NCBI GenBank assembly: GCA_945882065.1
Contig: CAMCWI010000008.1
Coordinates: 1 to 36,793 of the forward strand
Direction of reading: 5' to 3'
Length of the DNA stretch: 36,793 bases
From: Akkermansia muciniphila
GTDB taxonomy: Bacteria > Verrucomicrobiota > Verrucomicrobiia > Limisphaerales > JADLHS01
The notes under the pieces were generated by a model. The model had not been told where the DNA came from. It saw only the letters and a program-made list of their open reading frames with translations, and did not search any database. Shown in pieces: positions 8,357 to 16,752 of this stretch (its first letter is position 1; every line of letters starts with the position of its first letter). A program made the translations under genes and the position numbers.

Positions 8357-8657
8357 TTAATTAGCCGCGCTGCAAAGGTGGCCATGAGGAGCAGTTGCTT
8401 CCATTACCGAAAGCACACTGTTAGTTGACCGGGACAGTGCCACGCGGTAGGCAAGGCATTTGGGCGTTTACAATTGTTCGTAACCGGGAAGCCGAGTTAG
8501 CGTTTAAATCGTCGTCACCATTGCCAATTCGGTTGGAGCGTACAGTTCAAATCGGGGAAACCTACCAGATACACACAATCCCAGATCTCGCTCGCGCCCG
8601 GCCTTCAAGCTTGATTTGCGTGTCGTGTTGCCTAGCATCCCGCGCAGTTGTTACGGC
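8357..8657. other. Gene-free stretch before carA
   Basis: About 300 bp with no supported gene. It opens with an AT-rich TAATTAATTA directly after the fusion gene and contains no T-tailed terminator that I can see. The 78-residue ORF of the track here has no recognisable features. A possible carA promoter lies at its 3' end. Confidence 0.5.
8611..8638 (+). promoter_or_regulatory. Possible carA promoter
   Basis: TTGATT, 16 bases, TAGCAT (four of six matches to TATAAT), ending 19 bp before the carA ATG. Weak by itself; it follows the pattern of promoter-like hexamers close to start codons seen at other genes in the window. Confidence 0.25.
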
Positions 8658-9818
8658 ATGAAAGCAATCCTCGCACTAGAAGACGGTTCAATTTTTCACG
8701 GCACAGGTTTTGGCGCACGCGCTTCAGCCTGCGGCGAGGTTTGTTTCAATACTTCCATGACCGGCTATCAGGAAATCCTCACTGATCCGTCCTACAAGGG
8801 CCAGATCGTGACGATGACTTACCCGCTCATCGGCAATTACGGCATCAACGAGCAGGACATGGAATCTTGGCGTCCGCACGCAGCAGGATTTGTCATCCGA
8901 GAGCTTTCACCCGTGGTCAGCAACTGGCGTGCGGATTGTTCACTCTCAGAATATCTGGAGAAAAATGGCATCCCCGGCATCCAGGGGATTGATACGCGGC
9001 AACTCACCAAGAAACTTCGCGTGCGCGGCGCGTTGAATGGATTCATCAACACCGAAAACATTTCTGCCGACGAAGCGGTGAAGCGCGCCAAAGAATGGCC
9101 CGGACTCGTGGGAGTGGATTACGTCAAGGAAGTCACGCACAAGCAGGCGTTCCAGTGGGACGCGAAGGATGAACAGAGCGGCGCATTCGATCTCGTGCGC
9201 GGCACTGCTGTGGTGGATGCCCGCAAACATCACAAGCCGCTTCCGCCTGCGGACATTCCCATCGTGGCGTTCGACTTCGGGATGAAATACAACATCCTGC
9301 GCCGTCTGCGGCAGCATGGTTTCAAGACTCAAGTGTTACCCGCCACGACTTCCGCCGCCGAAGCGTTGAAGCATAAGCCCGCTGGAATTTTTCTCTCGAA
9401 CGGCCCCGGCGATCCTGCTGCACTTGACTACATCGTGCGCGAGGTGAAGGCGCTCGTGGACTCTGGCATTCCTATTTTCGGTATCTGCCTCGGACACCAA
9501 ATTCTCGGTCAGGCTCTCGGTGGAAAGACTTTCAAACTCAAGTTCGGTCATCGTGGCGGTAACCAACCCGTGAAAGATTTGGATTCCGGCAAAGTCGAGA
9601 TCACCTCCCAGAATCATGGGTTCGCCGTGGACGCGAAGTCGCTGCCGGCGGATGTGGCGGTGAACCGCATCAACTTGAATGATCAAACCGTGGAGGGTTT
9701 GCGCCACAAAACGAAGCCGATCTTCTGCGTGCAATATCACCCAGAAGCCGCGCCCGGCCCGCATGATTCCACGCCGTTGTTCGGAGAGTTTCGGCAGATG
9801 ATCGAGCGCAAGGGTTGA
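8658..9818 (+). CDS. carA: Carbamoyl-phosphate synthase small subunit
   Basis: Glutaminase subunit that releases ammonia from glutamine and channels it to CarB for carbamoyl phosphate, feeding pyrimidine and arginine synthesis. The 386-residue protein has the usual N-terminal CarA domain ([30 protein letters not shown]) and a C-terminal class I glutamine amidotransferase domain. The nucleophile lies in [10 protein letters not shown], and the His/Glu pair is in [15 protein letters not shown]. The ORF track starts at a TTG at 8616; ATG 8658 gives the canonical N-terminus. carB is not adjacent, so the subunits are encoded apart, or carB lies outside the window. Confidence 0.97.
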   Translation: MKAILALEDGSIFHGTGFGARASACGEVCFNTSMTGYQEILTDPSYKGQIVTMTYPLIGNYGINEQDMESWRPHAAGFVIRELSPVVSNWRADCSLSEYLEKNGIPGIQGIDTRQLTKKLRVRGALNGFINTENISADEAVKRAKEWPGLVGVDYVKEVTHKQAFQWDAKDEQSGAFDLVRGTAVVDARKHHKPLPPADIPIVAFDFGMKYNILRRLRQHGFKTQVLPATTSAAEALKHKPAGIFLSNGPGDPAALDYIVREVKALVDSGIPIFGICLGHQILGQALGGKTFKLKFGHRGGNQPVKDLDSGKVEITSQNHGFAVDAKSLPADVAVNRINLNDQTVEGLRHKTKPIFCVQYHPEAAPGPHDSTPLFGEFRQMIERKG

Positions 9819-9868
9819 CATGCGCGTTGGAATCAATTCATACGACGATGACAATTCGGCGTTTGCGT

Positions 9869-9896
9869 TTGACTTGAAATTGCGTCCACGGATAAC
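9869..9896 (+). promoter_or_regulatory. Possible promoter of the FHA gene
   Basis: TTGACT, 16 bases, GATAAC (four of six matches to TATAAT), ending 18 bp before the ATG at 9915. The predicted leader would be only about 12 nt. Confidence 0.35.
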
Positions 9897-9914
9897 TTGC
9901 TCACAGAAATCAAT

Positions 9915-10481
9915 ATGGCAAAACTCGTAATCCTCAGTCAGGGAATGGCGGGTCGCTCGCATGAGCTGAAGGTGGACAAGACCACCATCGGCCGCGTGGA
10001 CGACAATACATTTCCCATCGCTGAGTCTTCAGTCTCCAGCCATCATTGCGAAATCCTCCTGCGCGGCGCAGACGTGGTCGTTCACGACCTCAACTCCACC
10101 AACGGCACTTTCATCAACGGCAATCAGATCACGGGCGAAGCTGTTTTGAAACCCGGACAGGTTCTGAAGCTCGGCCAGATCGAATTGAAACTCGAAGGCG
10201 AAGGCGAAGGCGCACCCGCCACGGAAGCCCCTTCCGCCTCACCCGCACCTGCGCCAGCACCGACCAAACAATCCGCAGACAACACCACCGTCCTGAAACG
10301 CGGGGTGAACCTCACGGAGTTTGAACAGGGCGCAAAAGGCTTCGACACCTCCGGCAAGGGCTTCACGAAGAAAGACAACAAGGCAAACAAGATTTTCATG
10401 ATTGGTGCCATCGTCGTCGGCGTGATCATCCTCGGTATCGTTCTGTTTGCGCTGATGTCTGCCAGTTCTCCCTCAAAGTGA
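9915..10481 (+). CDS. FHA-domain protein with C-terminal membrane anchor
   Basis: A 188-residue protein. Residues about 1-85 form a forkhead-associated (phosphothreonine-binding) domain with the conserved elements TTIGRVDDN, SSVSSHHCEI and DLNSTNGTFING. A Pro/Ala-rich linker follows (about 98-120). The C-terminus has a single membrane helix (IFMIGAIVVGVIILGIVLFA), so the FHA domain should face the cytoplasm. FHA proteins usually read out Ser/Thr kinase activity; no kinase gene is nearby, so the partner is unknown. ATG 9915 was chosen over an upstream TTG because it begins directly at the FHA fold. Confidence 0.9.
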   Translation: MAKLVILSQGMAGRSHELKVDKTTIGRVDDNTFPIAESSVSSHHCEILLRGADVVVHDLNSTNGTFINGNQITGEAVLKPGQVLKLGQIELKLEGEGEGAPATEAPSASPAPAPAPTKQSADNTTVLKRGVNLTEFEQGAKGFDTSGKGFTKKDNKANKIFMIGAIVVGVIILGIVLFALMSASSPSK

Positions 10482-10529
10482 TTCCCGGGTTTCGCTCGCA
10501 AAACTTTCGGCCGCGCGTTCCCAAATTGA

Positions 10530-10558
10530 TTGCTTCCGCAACTTCGCAGCGGTTCAAT
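10530..10558 (+). promoter_or_regulatory. Possible hisF promoter
   Basis: TTGCTT, 17 bases, TTCAAT (four of six matches), ending 7 bp before the hisF ATG. If used, the transcript would be essentially leaderless. Low confidence by itself. Confidence 0.25.
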
Positions 10559-10565
10559 ATCCACA

Positions 10566-11345
10566 ATGATGGCTAAACGTGTCATTCCCTGCCTCGACGT
10601 TCACGACGGCAAAGTCACTCGCGGTGTGCAATTCGGCGTCGCCGAGAAAGGCGGCCTCCGCAACGTCGGCGATCCCGTCGAGCTCGCCCTGCGTTACAAC
10701 GAACAGGGCGCGGACGAAATGGTGTTCTTCGACATCACGGCCACCGCGCACGGTCGCGGCACGATGGTAGATGTGATCGAGCGCACCGCCGATCAATGCT
10801 TCATGCCGCTCACGGTTGGCGGAGGCATCAAATCCGTGGACGACATGTACACGATGCTGCGCGCTGGCGCGGACAAGATCAGCATCAACTCCAGCGCAAT
10901 CGCCAATCCCGAACTCATCCGCCAAGGCGCGGAAAAATTCGGCAGCCAGTGCATCGTCGTTTCGATTGATGCCAAACGCATCGCGCCCGGCGTGGACAAA
11001 TGGGGCGTGTTCTCCCACGGTGGACGCAAAGACACCGGCCTAGACGCGGTGGATTGGGCCAGGCGCGCCGTCTCGCTCGGCGCTGGCGAAATCGTGCTGA
11101 ACTCGATTGACGCCGACGGCACAAAAGCAGGGTTTGATCTTGTCATCACGCGCCGCATCAGCGAATCAGTCGGCGTTCCCGTTGTCGCCAGCGGCGGCGC
11201 AGGCAAGCTTGAACACATGGCGGAGGTCTTGCTCGAAGGCCGGGCTGACGCCGTTCTTGCTGCGAGCATTTTTCACTTCGGGACTTTTACAGTGGGCGAC
11301 GTGAAACAGTTTTTGGCGAAGCAGGATATTTCGGTGCGACTCTGA
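10566..11345 (+). CDS. hisF: Imidazole glycerol phosphate synthase cyclase subunit
   Basis: Cyclase half of the HisH-HisF enzyme, making imidazole glycerol phosphate and AICAR in histidine synthesis. It has 259 residues in a TIM barrel. With ATG 10566 the first catalytic aspartate falls at residue 11 (RVIPCLDV) as in the E. coli enzyme; the second is in VVSIDAKR. Phosphate-binding glycines appear in LTVGGGIKS and VVASGGAGK. The second ATG at 10569 would shift this numbering by one. hisH is not adjacent, so this is a stand-alone his gene. Flanking genes (FHA, MscS) are unrelated. Confidence 0.97.
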   Translation: MMAKRVIPCLDVHDGKVTRGVQFGVAEKGGLRNVGDPVELALRYNEQGADEMVFFDITATAHGRGTMVDVIERTADQCFMPLTVGGGIKSVDDMYTMLRAGADKISINSSAIANPELIRQGAEKFGSQCIVVSIDAKRIAPGVDKWGVFSHGGRKDTGLDAVDWARRAVSLGAGEIVLNSIDADGTKAGFDLVITRRISESVGVPVVASGGAGKLEHMAEVLLEGRADAVLAASIFHFGTFTVGDVKQFLAKQDISVRL

Positions 11346-11611
11346 AATGCGGGCGCAAGAAAACCAATCTGCGTTTGCCGACATACGGCACAAGCCCCAT
11401 CCACTAAATTTTGAAGGTGGCCTCGCTGCGAAGCGCACTTTGGTTGGAACTCAGCGTGGTTACCGGCTCGGCTATTGAGATCCTCACCGAAGGCGGCGTT
11501 CCGATTACCCCGCAGGCGTAACGACGAGGCCAGTGTGGGATGCGCCTATTCCTATCCGATGCCAGAAATCCTCTTGGCGTTCGTGCCCTGTGTTTCCTAT
11601 TTTGCCTGCCT

Positions 11612-12877
11612 ATGAAATGGAGATTTGAATGGTTGTATCGTGCGGGACTGGCGTTGTTGTTCGTCGTCGCGTTCGGGTCGGTGTGGGCCGGCGCGCAGAA
11701 TGCCGCGATCACAAACGCACCAAATGTCACCGCCTCCAGTGACGCGCTGACTTCTGATTCGAGCAATGAGAGGAAGGATGCGAAGAAGATTGCGCTGACA
11801 TTTGGTTTGGATCGCGTTGAACTCCTGTGCAAGTCCGATCCGTTGCTGGACGAACCTTATTGGAAATATCTCGCCTCGCTGTTCTACATCCTTCTCGCGT
11901 TCTATGTTTCCAAGATTCTCGATTTCGTCATCGGCGTCTGGCTTAAGCGTCTGGCCACAAAGTCAGACACGAAGTACGACGATCTTGTGTTGGAACTGTT
12001 GCGCGGTCCCGTGAAGGTGGTGGCGTTTGTCATGTTTCTCCACATTGGTCTAGCGATGTTCGATTGGCCCGCCAAGACGCAGATGTATCTCTCCAAGGCA
12101 CTGCTAATCGTGGTGGCGTGCTCGATCACGTATGTGGCTCTCAAGGTCGTGGACATGCTGCTCGGTCTTTGGCGCGATCGGCACGCGCACGCAGAAGATA
12201 AATTATTCGCCGCACAACTTTTCCCGGTCGTGAGCAAGGTCGCCAAGTTCGGCGTGGTCATCGCGGCCATAGTTCTGACGGCGGACAATCTCGGCGTGAA
12301 GATCACCAGCCTGCTCGCGGGCTTGTCCATCGGTGGTCTCGCGCTCGGTCTCGCAGCACAGGACACGGTGGCGAACCTGTTCGGTGCGGTGGCCATCTTC
12401 TTGGATAAACCTTTTCGCATCGGCGACATGGTGAAGGTGGAGGGAGTGCAGGGAAACATCGAGCAGATTGGCCTTCGCAGCACGCGCATCCGCAATCTGG
12501 ACGGGCATCTCGTCGCCATCCCGAACAAGACGATGGGCAACGCCATCATCACGAACATCACGCGGCGTCCTAGCATCCGCACCGAGATGAACATTGGCAT
12601 CACCTACAACACGCCGACTGAGAAAGTGAAGCGAGCCACGGAAATTCTGGACGAAATCTTTCGCGCCGATCCAAAGACGCAGGACCTGATCATCAGTTTC
12701 AACAAGTTCAACGATTCCGCGCTCAACATTTTTGTGGTTCACATCTGGGACGGCACGGAAGGCAAGGAACACTTCGACGCGTTGCAGGAACTGAATCTCA
12801 AGATCAAGGAACGGTTCGATGCGGAGAAAATCGAGTTCGCGTTCCCCACGCAGACGCTACATGTGAAACAAGGCTGA
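11612..12877 (+). CDS. MscS-family mechanosensitive ion channel
   Basis: A 421-residue inner-membrane channel expected to open under osmotic downshock. A signal-like N-terminus (WLYRAGLALLFVVAFGSVWA) precedes a short periplasmic segment. Membrane helices follow at roughly LASLFYILLAFYVSKILDFV, VVAFVMFLHIGLAMF, ALLIVVACSITYVALKVV and GVVIAAIVLTA. The Gly/Ala-rich pore helix reads LLAGLSIGGLALGLAAQDTV and leads into the beta domain with DKPFRIGDMVKVEGVQG. The C-terminal cytoplasmic domain completes the MscS core. I preferred ATG 11612 to the ORF-track start at 11540 because it gives a clean signal peptide; the 24 extra residues look untypical. Confidence 0.92.
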   Translation: MKWRFEWLYRAGLALLFVVAFGSVWAGAQNAAITNAPNVTASSDALTSDSSNERKDAKKIALTFGLDRVELLCKSDPLLDEPYWKYLASLFYILLAFYVSKILDFVIGVWLKRLATKSDTKYDDLVLELLRGPVKVVAFVMFLHIGLAMFDWPAKTQMYLSKALLIVVACSITYVALKVVDMLLGLWRDRHAHAEDKLFAAQLFPVVSKVAKFGVVIAAIVLTADNLGVKITSLLAGLSIGGLALGLAAQDTVANLFGAVAIFLDKPFRIGDMVKVEGVQGNIEQIGLRSTRIRNLDGHLVAIPNKTMGNAIITNITRRPSIRTEMNIGITYNTPTEKVKRATEILDEIFRADPKTQDLIISFNKFNDSALNIFVVHIWDGTEGKEHFDALQELNLKIKERFDAEKIEFAFPTQTLHVKQG

Positions 12878-12938
12878 CAGACTTTTCCTCTGCGCGTGCT
12901 GGATTTTTAGCACGGCTCAGGCATATTCGTGGCCAATC

Positions 12939-13823
12939 ATGCAACTGATTCGAGACATCTACGCCACCAAGCGCGCCACCGGTAAGCCTGTCATCTCGCT
13001 GGAATTTTTCCCACCGAAGACCGAGGAGGGCGACCGCGCATTGCTGGAGAAACATATTCCGACGTTGATGACAACGCGCCCGGATTTTTGTTCCGTGACC
13101 TACGGCGCAGGCGGCAGCACGCGCGACAAGACGTTGATGATCGTGGATCGTATCCAGCGCGAACACAATCTCACCGCGCTCGCGCATCTCACCTGCGTCA
13201 ATCACACGCGCGAACAAGTGGGCGAGTTGTTGCAGAAGATCAAGGCTGCTGGATGCAAAAACATTCTCGCGTTGCGCGGCGATCCTCCCACGGGTGGCGA
13301 ATTTGTCGCAACGCCCGGTGGCTTCGAGTTTTCATCGCAACTCGTGAAGTTCATCCGCGAGCAGGGCGGGTTCAGCATCGGCTGCGCGGGTTTTCCCGAA
13401 GGTCATATCGCGTGCAAGGAAGGCAAACTCGTGGACTGGGCGCGGCTGAAAGACAAGGTCAATGCAGGTGCGGACTTCGTCATCACGCAGATGTTTTTCG
13501 ACAACGCAGATTATTTCGAGTTCCGCGATCACCTCACCAAGAACGGCGTCAACGTCCCGATTGTTCCGGGAATGATCTCCATCGTGAGCGCGACTCAGAT
13601 CAAGAAGTTCACGGTGATGTGCGGCGCAAAAATCCCTCCCGCGCTCGGCGCGAAGCTGGATGCCATCGGGACGGACGACGCTGCGGCGGCCGAGTTCGGC
13701 ATCGAATACTGCACGAAGCAATGCGAGGAATTGTTGCGCGGCGGCGCGCCCGGTCTGCATTTCTACACGCTCAACAAAGCCGCTTCCACCGTGCAGGTTT
13801 TGAAAAACCTCAAGCTGGCTTGA
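12939..13823 (+). CDS. metF: Methylenetetrahydrofolate reductase
   Basis: FAD enzyme that reduces 5,10-methylene-THF to 5-methyl-THF, the methyl donor for methionine synthesis. It has 294 residues, standard for bacterial MetF, as a TIM barrel. Visible family motifs are SLEFFPPKTEEGD near the N-terminus (catalytic Glu), SVTYGAGGST, LALRGDPP with the conserved Asp, and GGFSIGCAGFPEGH. The thioesterase gene starts two bases after its stop codon, so the two are probably co-translated. Confidence 0.97.
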   Translation: MQLIRDIYATKRATGKPVISLEFFPPKTEEGDRALLEKHIPTLMTTRPDFCSVTYGAGGSTRDKTLMIVDRIQREHNLTALAHLTCVNHTREQVGELLQKIKAAGCKNILALRGDPPTGGEFVATPGGFEFSSQLVKFIREQGGFSIGCAGFPEGHIACKEGKLVDWARLKDKVNAGADFVITQMFFDNADYFEFRDHLTKNGVNVPIVPGMISIVSATQIKKFTVMCGAKIPPALGAKLDAIGTDDAAAAEFGIEYCTKQCEELLRGGAPGLHFYTLNKAASTVQVLKNLKLA

Positions 13824-13825
13824 GT

Positions 13826-14242
13826 GTGAGCCATAAATCTTTCGTCCATCAACGTCGTGTCACCTACGCCGATTGCACCGTCGGCAATCACATCTATTAC
13901 GGGCGTTACTTGGAAATTCTCGAAACTGCTCGCGGAGAATTGTTCCGTTCAGCGGGCGCAACATTCCTTCAGCTTCAAGAGTCGGGGAACATTTTTCCAG
14001 TGGTTGAAGCGCATCTCCGCTACAAAGCTCCCGCGCGTTACGACGACACGTTGAACATTGAAATCTGGCTCACGGCTGCCGAGCGTGTGCGGCTGAATTT
14101 TTCCTACCGGATCACGAACCAGAACGGCACGCTGATCTTCGAAGGCGAGACGCTTCATGTCTGCACGAGTATTGAGGAAAAGTTGAAGCGTCTCCCGGAG
14201 GAGTTGGTTGCTGCGCTCGCGCCGCATGTAAGAGCGGCTTAA
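13826..14242 (+). CDS. Acyl-CoA thioesterase, 4-hydroxybenzoyl-CoA/YbgC type
   Basis: A 138-residue single-hotdog protein. The catalytic-region motif VTYADCTVGNHIYYGRYLEIL matches the D-x(4,5)-G-x-x-x-Y-x-x-Y pattern of the YbgC/4HBT family, followed by LRYKAPARYDDTL. The substrate is probably a short or medium acyl-CoA or acyl-ACP, but cannot be named. The ORF track shows a 384-residue ORF from 13088, but its first two thirds run out of frame across metF. A GTG at 13826, right after the metF stop, gives the natural start (SHKSFVHQRRV). Confidence 0.88.
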   Translation: MSHKSFVHQRRVTYADCTVGNHIYYGRYLEILETARGELFRSAGATFLQLQESGNIFPVVEAHLRYKAPARYDDTLNIEIWLTAAERVRLNFSYRITNQNGTLIFEGETLHVCTSIEEKLKRLPEELVAALAPHVRAA

Positions 14243-14301
14243 GCCCTATCCAAAGTCTCGACACGGCTATTCCGCATTCGTACCGTTCCACCAGATTATT
14301 T

Positions 14302-14463
14302 ATGGAAGCACTCATCATTCTCGCCTTTGTTCTCACAGCAGGAGTCTTCTTTGTCATCATCAGCCGGTTGCAGCGCGGTGGAGACAAGCACAAGCATGAC
14401 GAAAATTGCGGCCATGATCATCACGATTCAAACGACGGCGGTTGTTGCGGCGGCCATCATTGA
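14302..14463 (+). CDS. Small His/Cys-rich single-pass membrane protein
   Basis: A 53-residue ORF too short for the ORF track. Residues 4-20 form a membrane helix (LIILAFVLTAGVFFVII), followed by a basic stop-transfer segment (SRLQR) and a tail very rich in likely metal ligands: HKHDENCGHDHHD and GGCCGGHH. The tail holds eight His and three Cys in 26 residues, which suggests binding of zinc, copper, nickel or iron. The layout recalls FeoB-associated Cys-rich membrane proteins, but no transporter gene is adjacent, so the partner is unknown. It lies 59 bp after the thioesterase gene. Coding is supported by the helix-plus-ligand architecture, not by homology. Confidence 0.7.
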   Translation: MEALIILAFVLTAGVFFVIISRLQRGGDKHKHDENCGHDHHDSNDGGCCGGHH

Positions 14464-14712
14464 TCCACGCGGTTGACTTCTCGTCAGTAACTTTTCAGGA
14501 GCATTCGTTGGCATCTTCCGTCTGACGAACATGGGAATGTTTTTAAGATGCGTGAGAACCGACCGTTTTCGCGTCAGCCTCACGCACCGAAGTTTTAGTT
14601 ACGCGCTGAATCTCTCAGCTTTCCCCGCAAATCCTGCGCGGCCCGCGTCATGCTAAAAGTATTATTGAACCAAACCCATCGTGACGGCGTTCTAAACAAA
14701 CCCCGAAAATTT
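14464..14712. other. Intergenic region with no recognised element
   Basis: About 250 bp between the metal-binding membrane protein and the truncated secreted-protein gene. I see no gene, no tRNA and no T-tailed hairpin here. The ORF track extends the next ORF into it (from 14650), but the signal peptide begins at 14713. Confidence 0.4.
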
Positions 14713-15327
14713 ATGAAAACACTCATGCAGTCGTTCCTCGCACTGTTCCTCACCACGTCTCTTCTCGCCGCCGAAAAACCCGCGCCTCCTCCCGCGCCTC
14801 CCGCCGAGATCGTTTTCCGCGAGTTGCGTTACGACGCCAAAGTCTCCGAGGACAAAGCGCGTTTCACCGTGGACATCACCGCCGAATCCACCGGCAAAGG
14901 CGAGGCCGTCGTCACTTTGTTCGAGGGCGAACTAGCTTTGCTGCCGCCGAAACTTCCCGATGGGCTACATTTCGAGCGCGATGGAAATGTTTATCGGCTC
15001 TTCATCACGTGTGCGGGGAAACATCAATTCAAGTTCGATGTTGTCGCGAAGATCACGCGCGCCGAGCCGTGGAATCAGGCCGCGTTCAAAGGTCCGCTCG
15101 CGGCTATTGCTAGCGTGAACGCGCAGGCCAGCGGCGCGGATGTTGATCTGCAATTGCTCACCGGCACAGTGATCGAATCTGTGCAGACCAATAACCTGGC
15201 CCGTGTGCGTGGTTTCCTCGGCGCGGAATCACAACTCTCGCTCCGCTGGCAAAGTCGCGCGGCGGCCTGCGACCCGCCTGCAATCTCACGGACTTTACTT
15301 TCGGCTTCGGTTTTGGTTTCTCCGTAG
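14713..15327 (+). CDS. Truncated secreted protein of unknown function
   Basis: A 204-residue ORF beginning with a good signal peptide (MKTLMQSFLALFLTTSLLAA), followed by a Pro-rich stretch and a beta-rich region (IVFRELRYDAK, ARFTVDITAE, YRLFITCAGKHQFKFDV). I do not recognise the family. The protein-like character ends around LSLRWQSRAAA. The final 20 or so residues (CDPPAISRTLL...) are antisense translation of an integrase remnant on the other strand, so the true 3' part of this gene has been replaced. It is likely the N-terminal stump of a longer protein and may be non-functional. The upstream in-frame ATG at 14650 is rejected because it precedes the signal peptide. Confidence 0.7.
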   Translation: MKTLMQSFLALFLTTSLLAAEKPAPPPAPPAEIVFRELRYDAKVSEDKARFTVDITAESTGKGEAVVTLFEGELALLPPKLPDGLHFERDGNVYRLFITCAGKHQFKFDVVAKITRAEPWNQAAFKGPLAAIASVNAQASGADVDLQLLTGTVIESVQTNNLARVRGFLGAESQLSLRWQSRAAACDPPAISRTLLSASVLVSP

Positions 15328-15515
15328 GATTTGAAGCTGCGGGTTACACGCTTGCCAGCGACTTAGCAGGTGAGCCGGTAAAAGGGATATTTTGCCGTCT
15401 TGCCGTTGATCGTAGCCTCTACCCGACGATACCGGATGATTTTCCGGAATCCCACATTTGGCTTATCTGCCGCCGTCTCGTTTTGTGCGGTAACTGTGCG
15501 GCAACTTGATAAAAC
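15258..15515 (-). pseudogene. Remnant of a tyrosine-recombinase (phage-type integrase) N-terminus
   Basis: Reading the minus strand away from the tRNA gives KPNVGFRKIIRYRR, then NGKTAKYPFYRLTC, a TAA stop, and in the same frame VAGKRVTRSFKSYGETKTEA and SKVREIAGGSQAAA. This is the pattern of integrase N-terminal (SAM-like, DNA-arm-binding) regions, in which AGKR..RSFK.Y.EA and GSQAAAL are recurrent. The stop codon (15363-15365) and the loss of everything after GSQAAA, including the catalytic domain, make it a pseudogene. It lies just downstream of tRNA-Leu, the classical place for an integrase gene. The junction with the truncated plus-strand gene is near 15255-15266. Identification is by motif memory; no search was run. 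Confidence 0.65.
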
Positions 15516-15535
15516 ATCGTTTTCCCTTGAAAAAA

Positions 15536-15619
15536 TGGTGCGCGCGAGAGGACTTGAACCTCTAAACCTTGCGGTACCAGATCCTAAGTCTGGCGTGTCT
15601 GCCATTCCACCACGCGCGC
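15536..15619 (-). tRNA. tRNA-Leu (anticodon UAG)
   Basis: On the minus strand, a 7-bp acceptor stem GCGCGCG/CGCGCGC, a D arm (TGGTGGAATGGCAGACACG), the anticodon arm CCAGA-CTTAGGA-TCTGG with anticodon TAG, a long variable arm (TACCGCAAGGT) typical of class II tRNAs, and a T arm with GGTTCAAGTCC. Discriminator A is followed by an encoded CCA (15536-15538). It reads CUA and probably other CUN codons. Its 3' end borders the integrase remnant. Confidence 0.96.
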
Positions 15620-15648
15620 AACCTCGAAACTTCTATCCCAAATCCCCC

Positions 15649-15727
15649 GAAAAATAAACCGCTAATCTTCGATGATCCACTTTAATCGGAATTCCTTGTG
15701 CGCAGACTAGCGTGGTTTAGCGGTTTA
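15649..15727 (-). terminator. Probable terminator of the sugar ABC operon
   Basis: An 11-bp perfect inverted repeat, TAAACCGCTAA (15655-15665) and TTAGCGGTTTA (15717-15727), separated by 51 bp. On the minus strand the second arm is followed by TTTTTCGGGG, a T-run as in intrinsic terminators. It lies 11 bp past the stop codon of the substrate-binding protein gene. The long loop lowers confidence. Confidence 0.45.
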
Positions 15728-15738
15728 AAAATCCCTGC

Positions 15739-16752
15739 TCAGAAATCAAACTGGTCAATGTTGGCCTTGTTGAAGATGAAAGGTTTGCCAAGCAGGATGC
15801 TATCGCCTTCGATCTGGTATTCTCCCATTGAACCTACCTTGATGGTTTTGTCGCCTGTTTTGAGAGTTCCCTTCGCCAATGAGTCCGCCGCGAAGACCGC
15901 CAAGTAGCCGAGGTCTTCCGTGTTCCAAAGAATGACGCTGTCGGTCACTCCGTCATGGACGTAACGCCTGTTCTCGTTCGGCAGGCCGAGGCCGAGAACT
16001 TTCACTTTGCCGGTCTTGCCCGCCTGCTTCACCGCTTCCGCCGCGCCGGGAACACCGGGCGAACAGATCGCCATGATGCACTTGAGGTTCGCGTTCGCGC
16101 TTAACAACGCCGTGGTCTCGCTTTGCGCCTTATCTTTCAGATCATCGCACGGACGGAGCGCGATCATTTTCATGTTCGGATATTTGTCAGCACGACGAGC
16201 TTCAATGTGCTTCTGCCACTCGATCATGTTTCCAGCGGTGAGACTCGCCGTGATGATGGCGAACTCGCCTTCATTGCCGCACAACCGCGCCGCCTCGTCC
16301 ATCAGCGTGAAGCCGATGCCTTCGGGCGTGGCTTGATTGACAAAAAATTCCCGGGCGTCCGGCAACGCATCGGCGTCATACGTGATGACCTTGATGCCTT
16401 TGGCCTTGGCCTTGCGCAACGCGGTGGAGATGCCCTCGCGGTTCTCACAGGCTACGGCAATCGCATCCACGCCGAGCGTGATCCAATTCTCGACGATCTC
16501 GTTCTGCTTCGCGGGATCGGGATCGGTCGGGCCGTCAAACACGAGATCAACGCCGAGTTCCTTTGCCGCTTTGTCCGCGCCCTTCTTGCACGAGATGAAG
16601 TAAGCGTTGCCCTTGGACTTGGGCATGAGTGCGACGGTGATTTTCTTACCGCCATCGGGAGTGGTCGAGCCGCTGTTGCTCGAATCGGATTTGCCGCAAC
16701 CGCTCACGAATGCGATTCCGGCAACGAGTAGGAGTGAAATGATTTTCTTCAT
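15739..16752 (-). CDS. Sugar ABC importer, substrate-binding lipoprotein (CUT2 family)
   Basis: Binds a sugar outside the inner membrane and delivers it to the permeases encoded upstream. The 337-residue protein starts with a lipoprotein signal whose lipobox is VSGC (Cys19), then a Ser/Gly linker, then a two-lobed periplasmic-binding fold (type 1, ribose-binding-like). FDGPTDPDPAKQ, VITYDADA and FFVNQATPEG resemble the rhamnose (RhaS) and AI-2 (LsrB) group. The exact ligand cannot be decided. Its ATG overlaps the stop of the permease gene by four bases (ATGA), showing tight coupling. Confidence 0.92.
   Translation of the reverse strand: MKKIISLLLVAGIAFVSGCGKSDSSNSGSTTPDGGKKITVALMPKSKGNAYFISCKKGADKAAKELGVDLVFDGPTDPDPAKQNEIVENWITLGVDAIAVACENREGISTALRKAKAKGIKVITYDADALPDAREFFVNQATPEGIGFTLMDEAARLCGNEGEFAIITASLTAGNMIEWQKHIEARRADKYPNMKMIALRPCDDLKDKAQSETTALLSANANLKCIMAICSPGVPGAAEAVKQAGKTGKVKVLGLGLPNENRRYVHDGVTDSVILWNTEDLGYLAVFAADSLAKGTLKTGDKTIKVGSMGEYQIEGDSILLGKPFIFNKANIDQFDF

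Noticed and set aside
13088-14242. 384-residue ORF of the track
   Set aside because: The first two thirds are out-of-frame translation across metF; only the part from GTG 13826 is protein-like.
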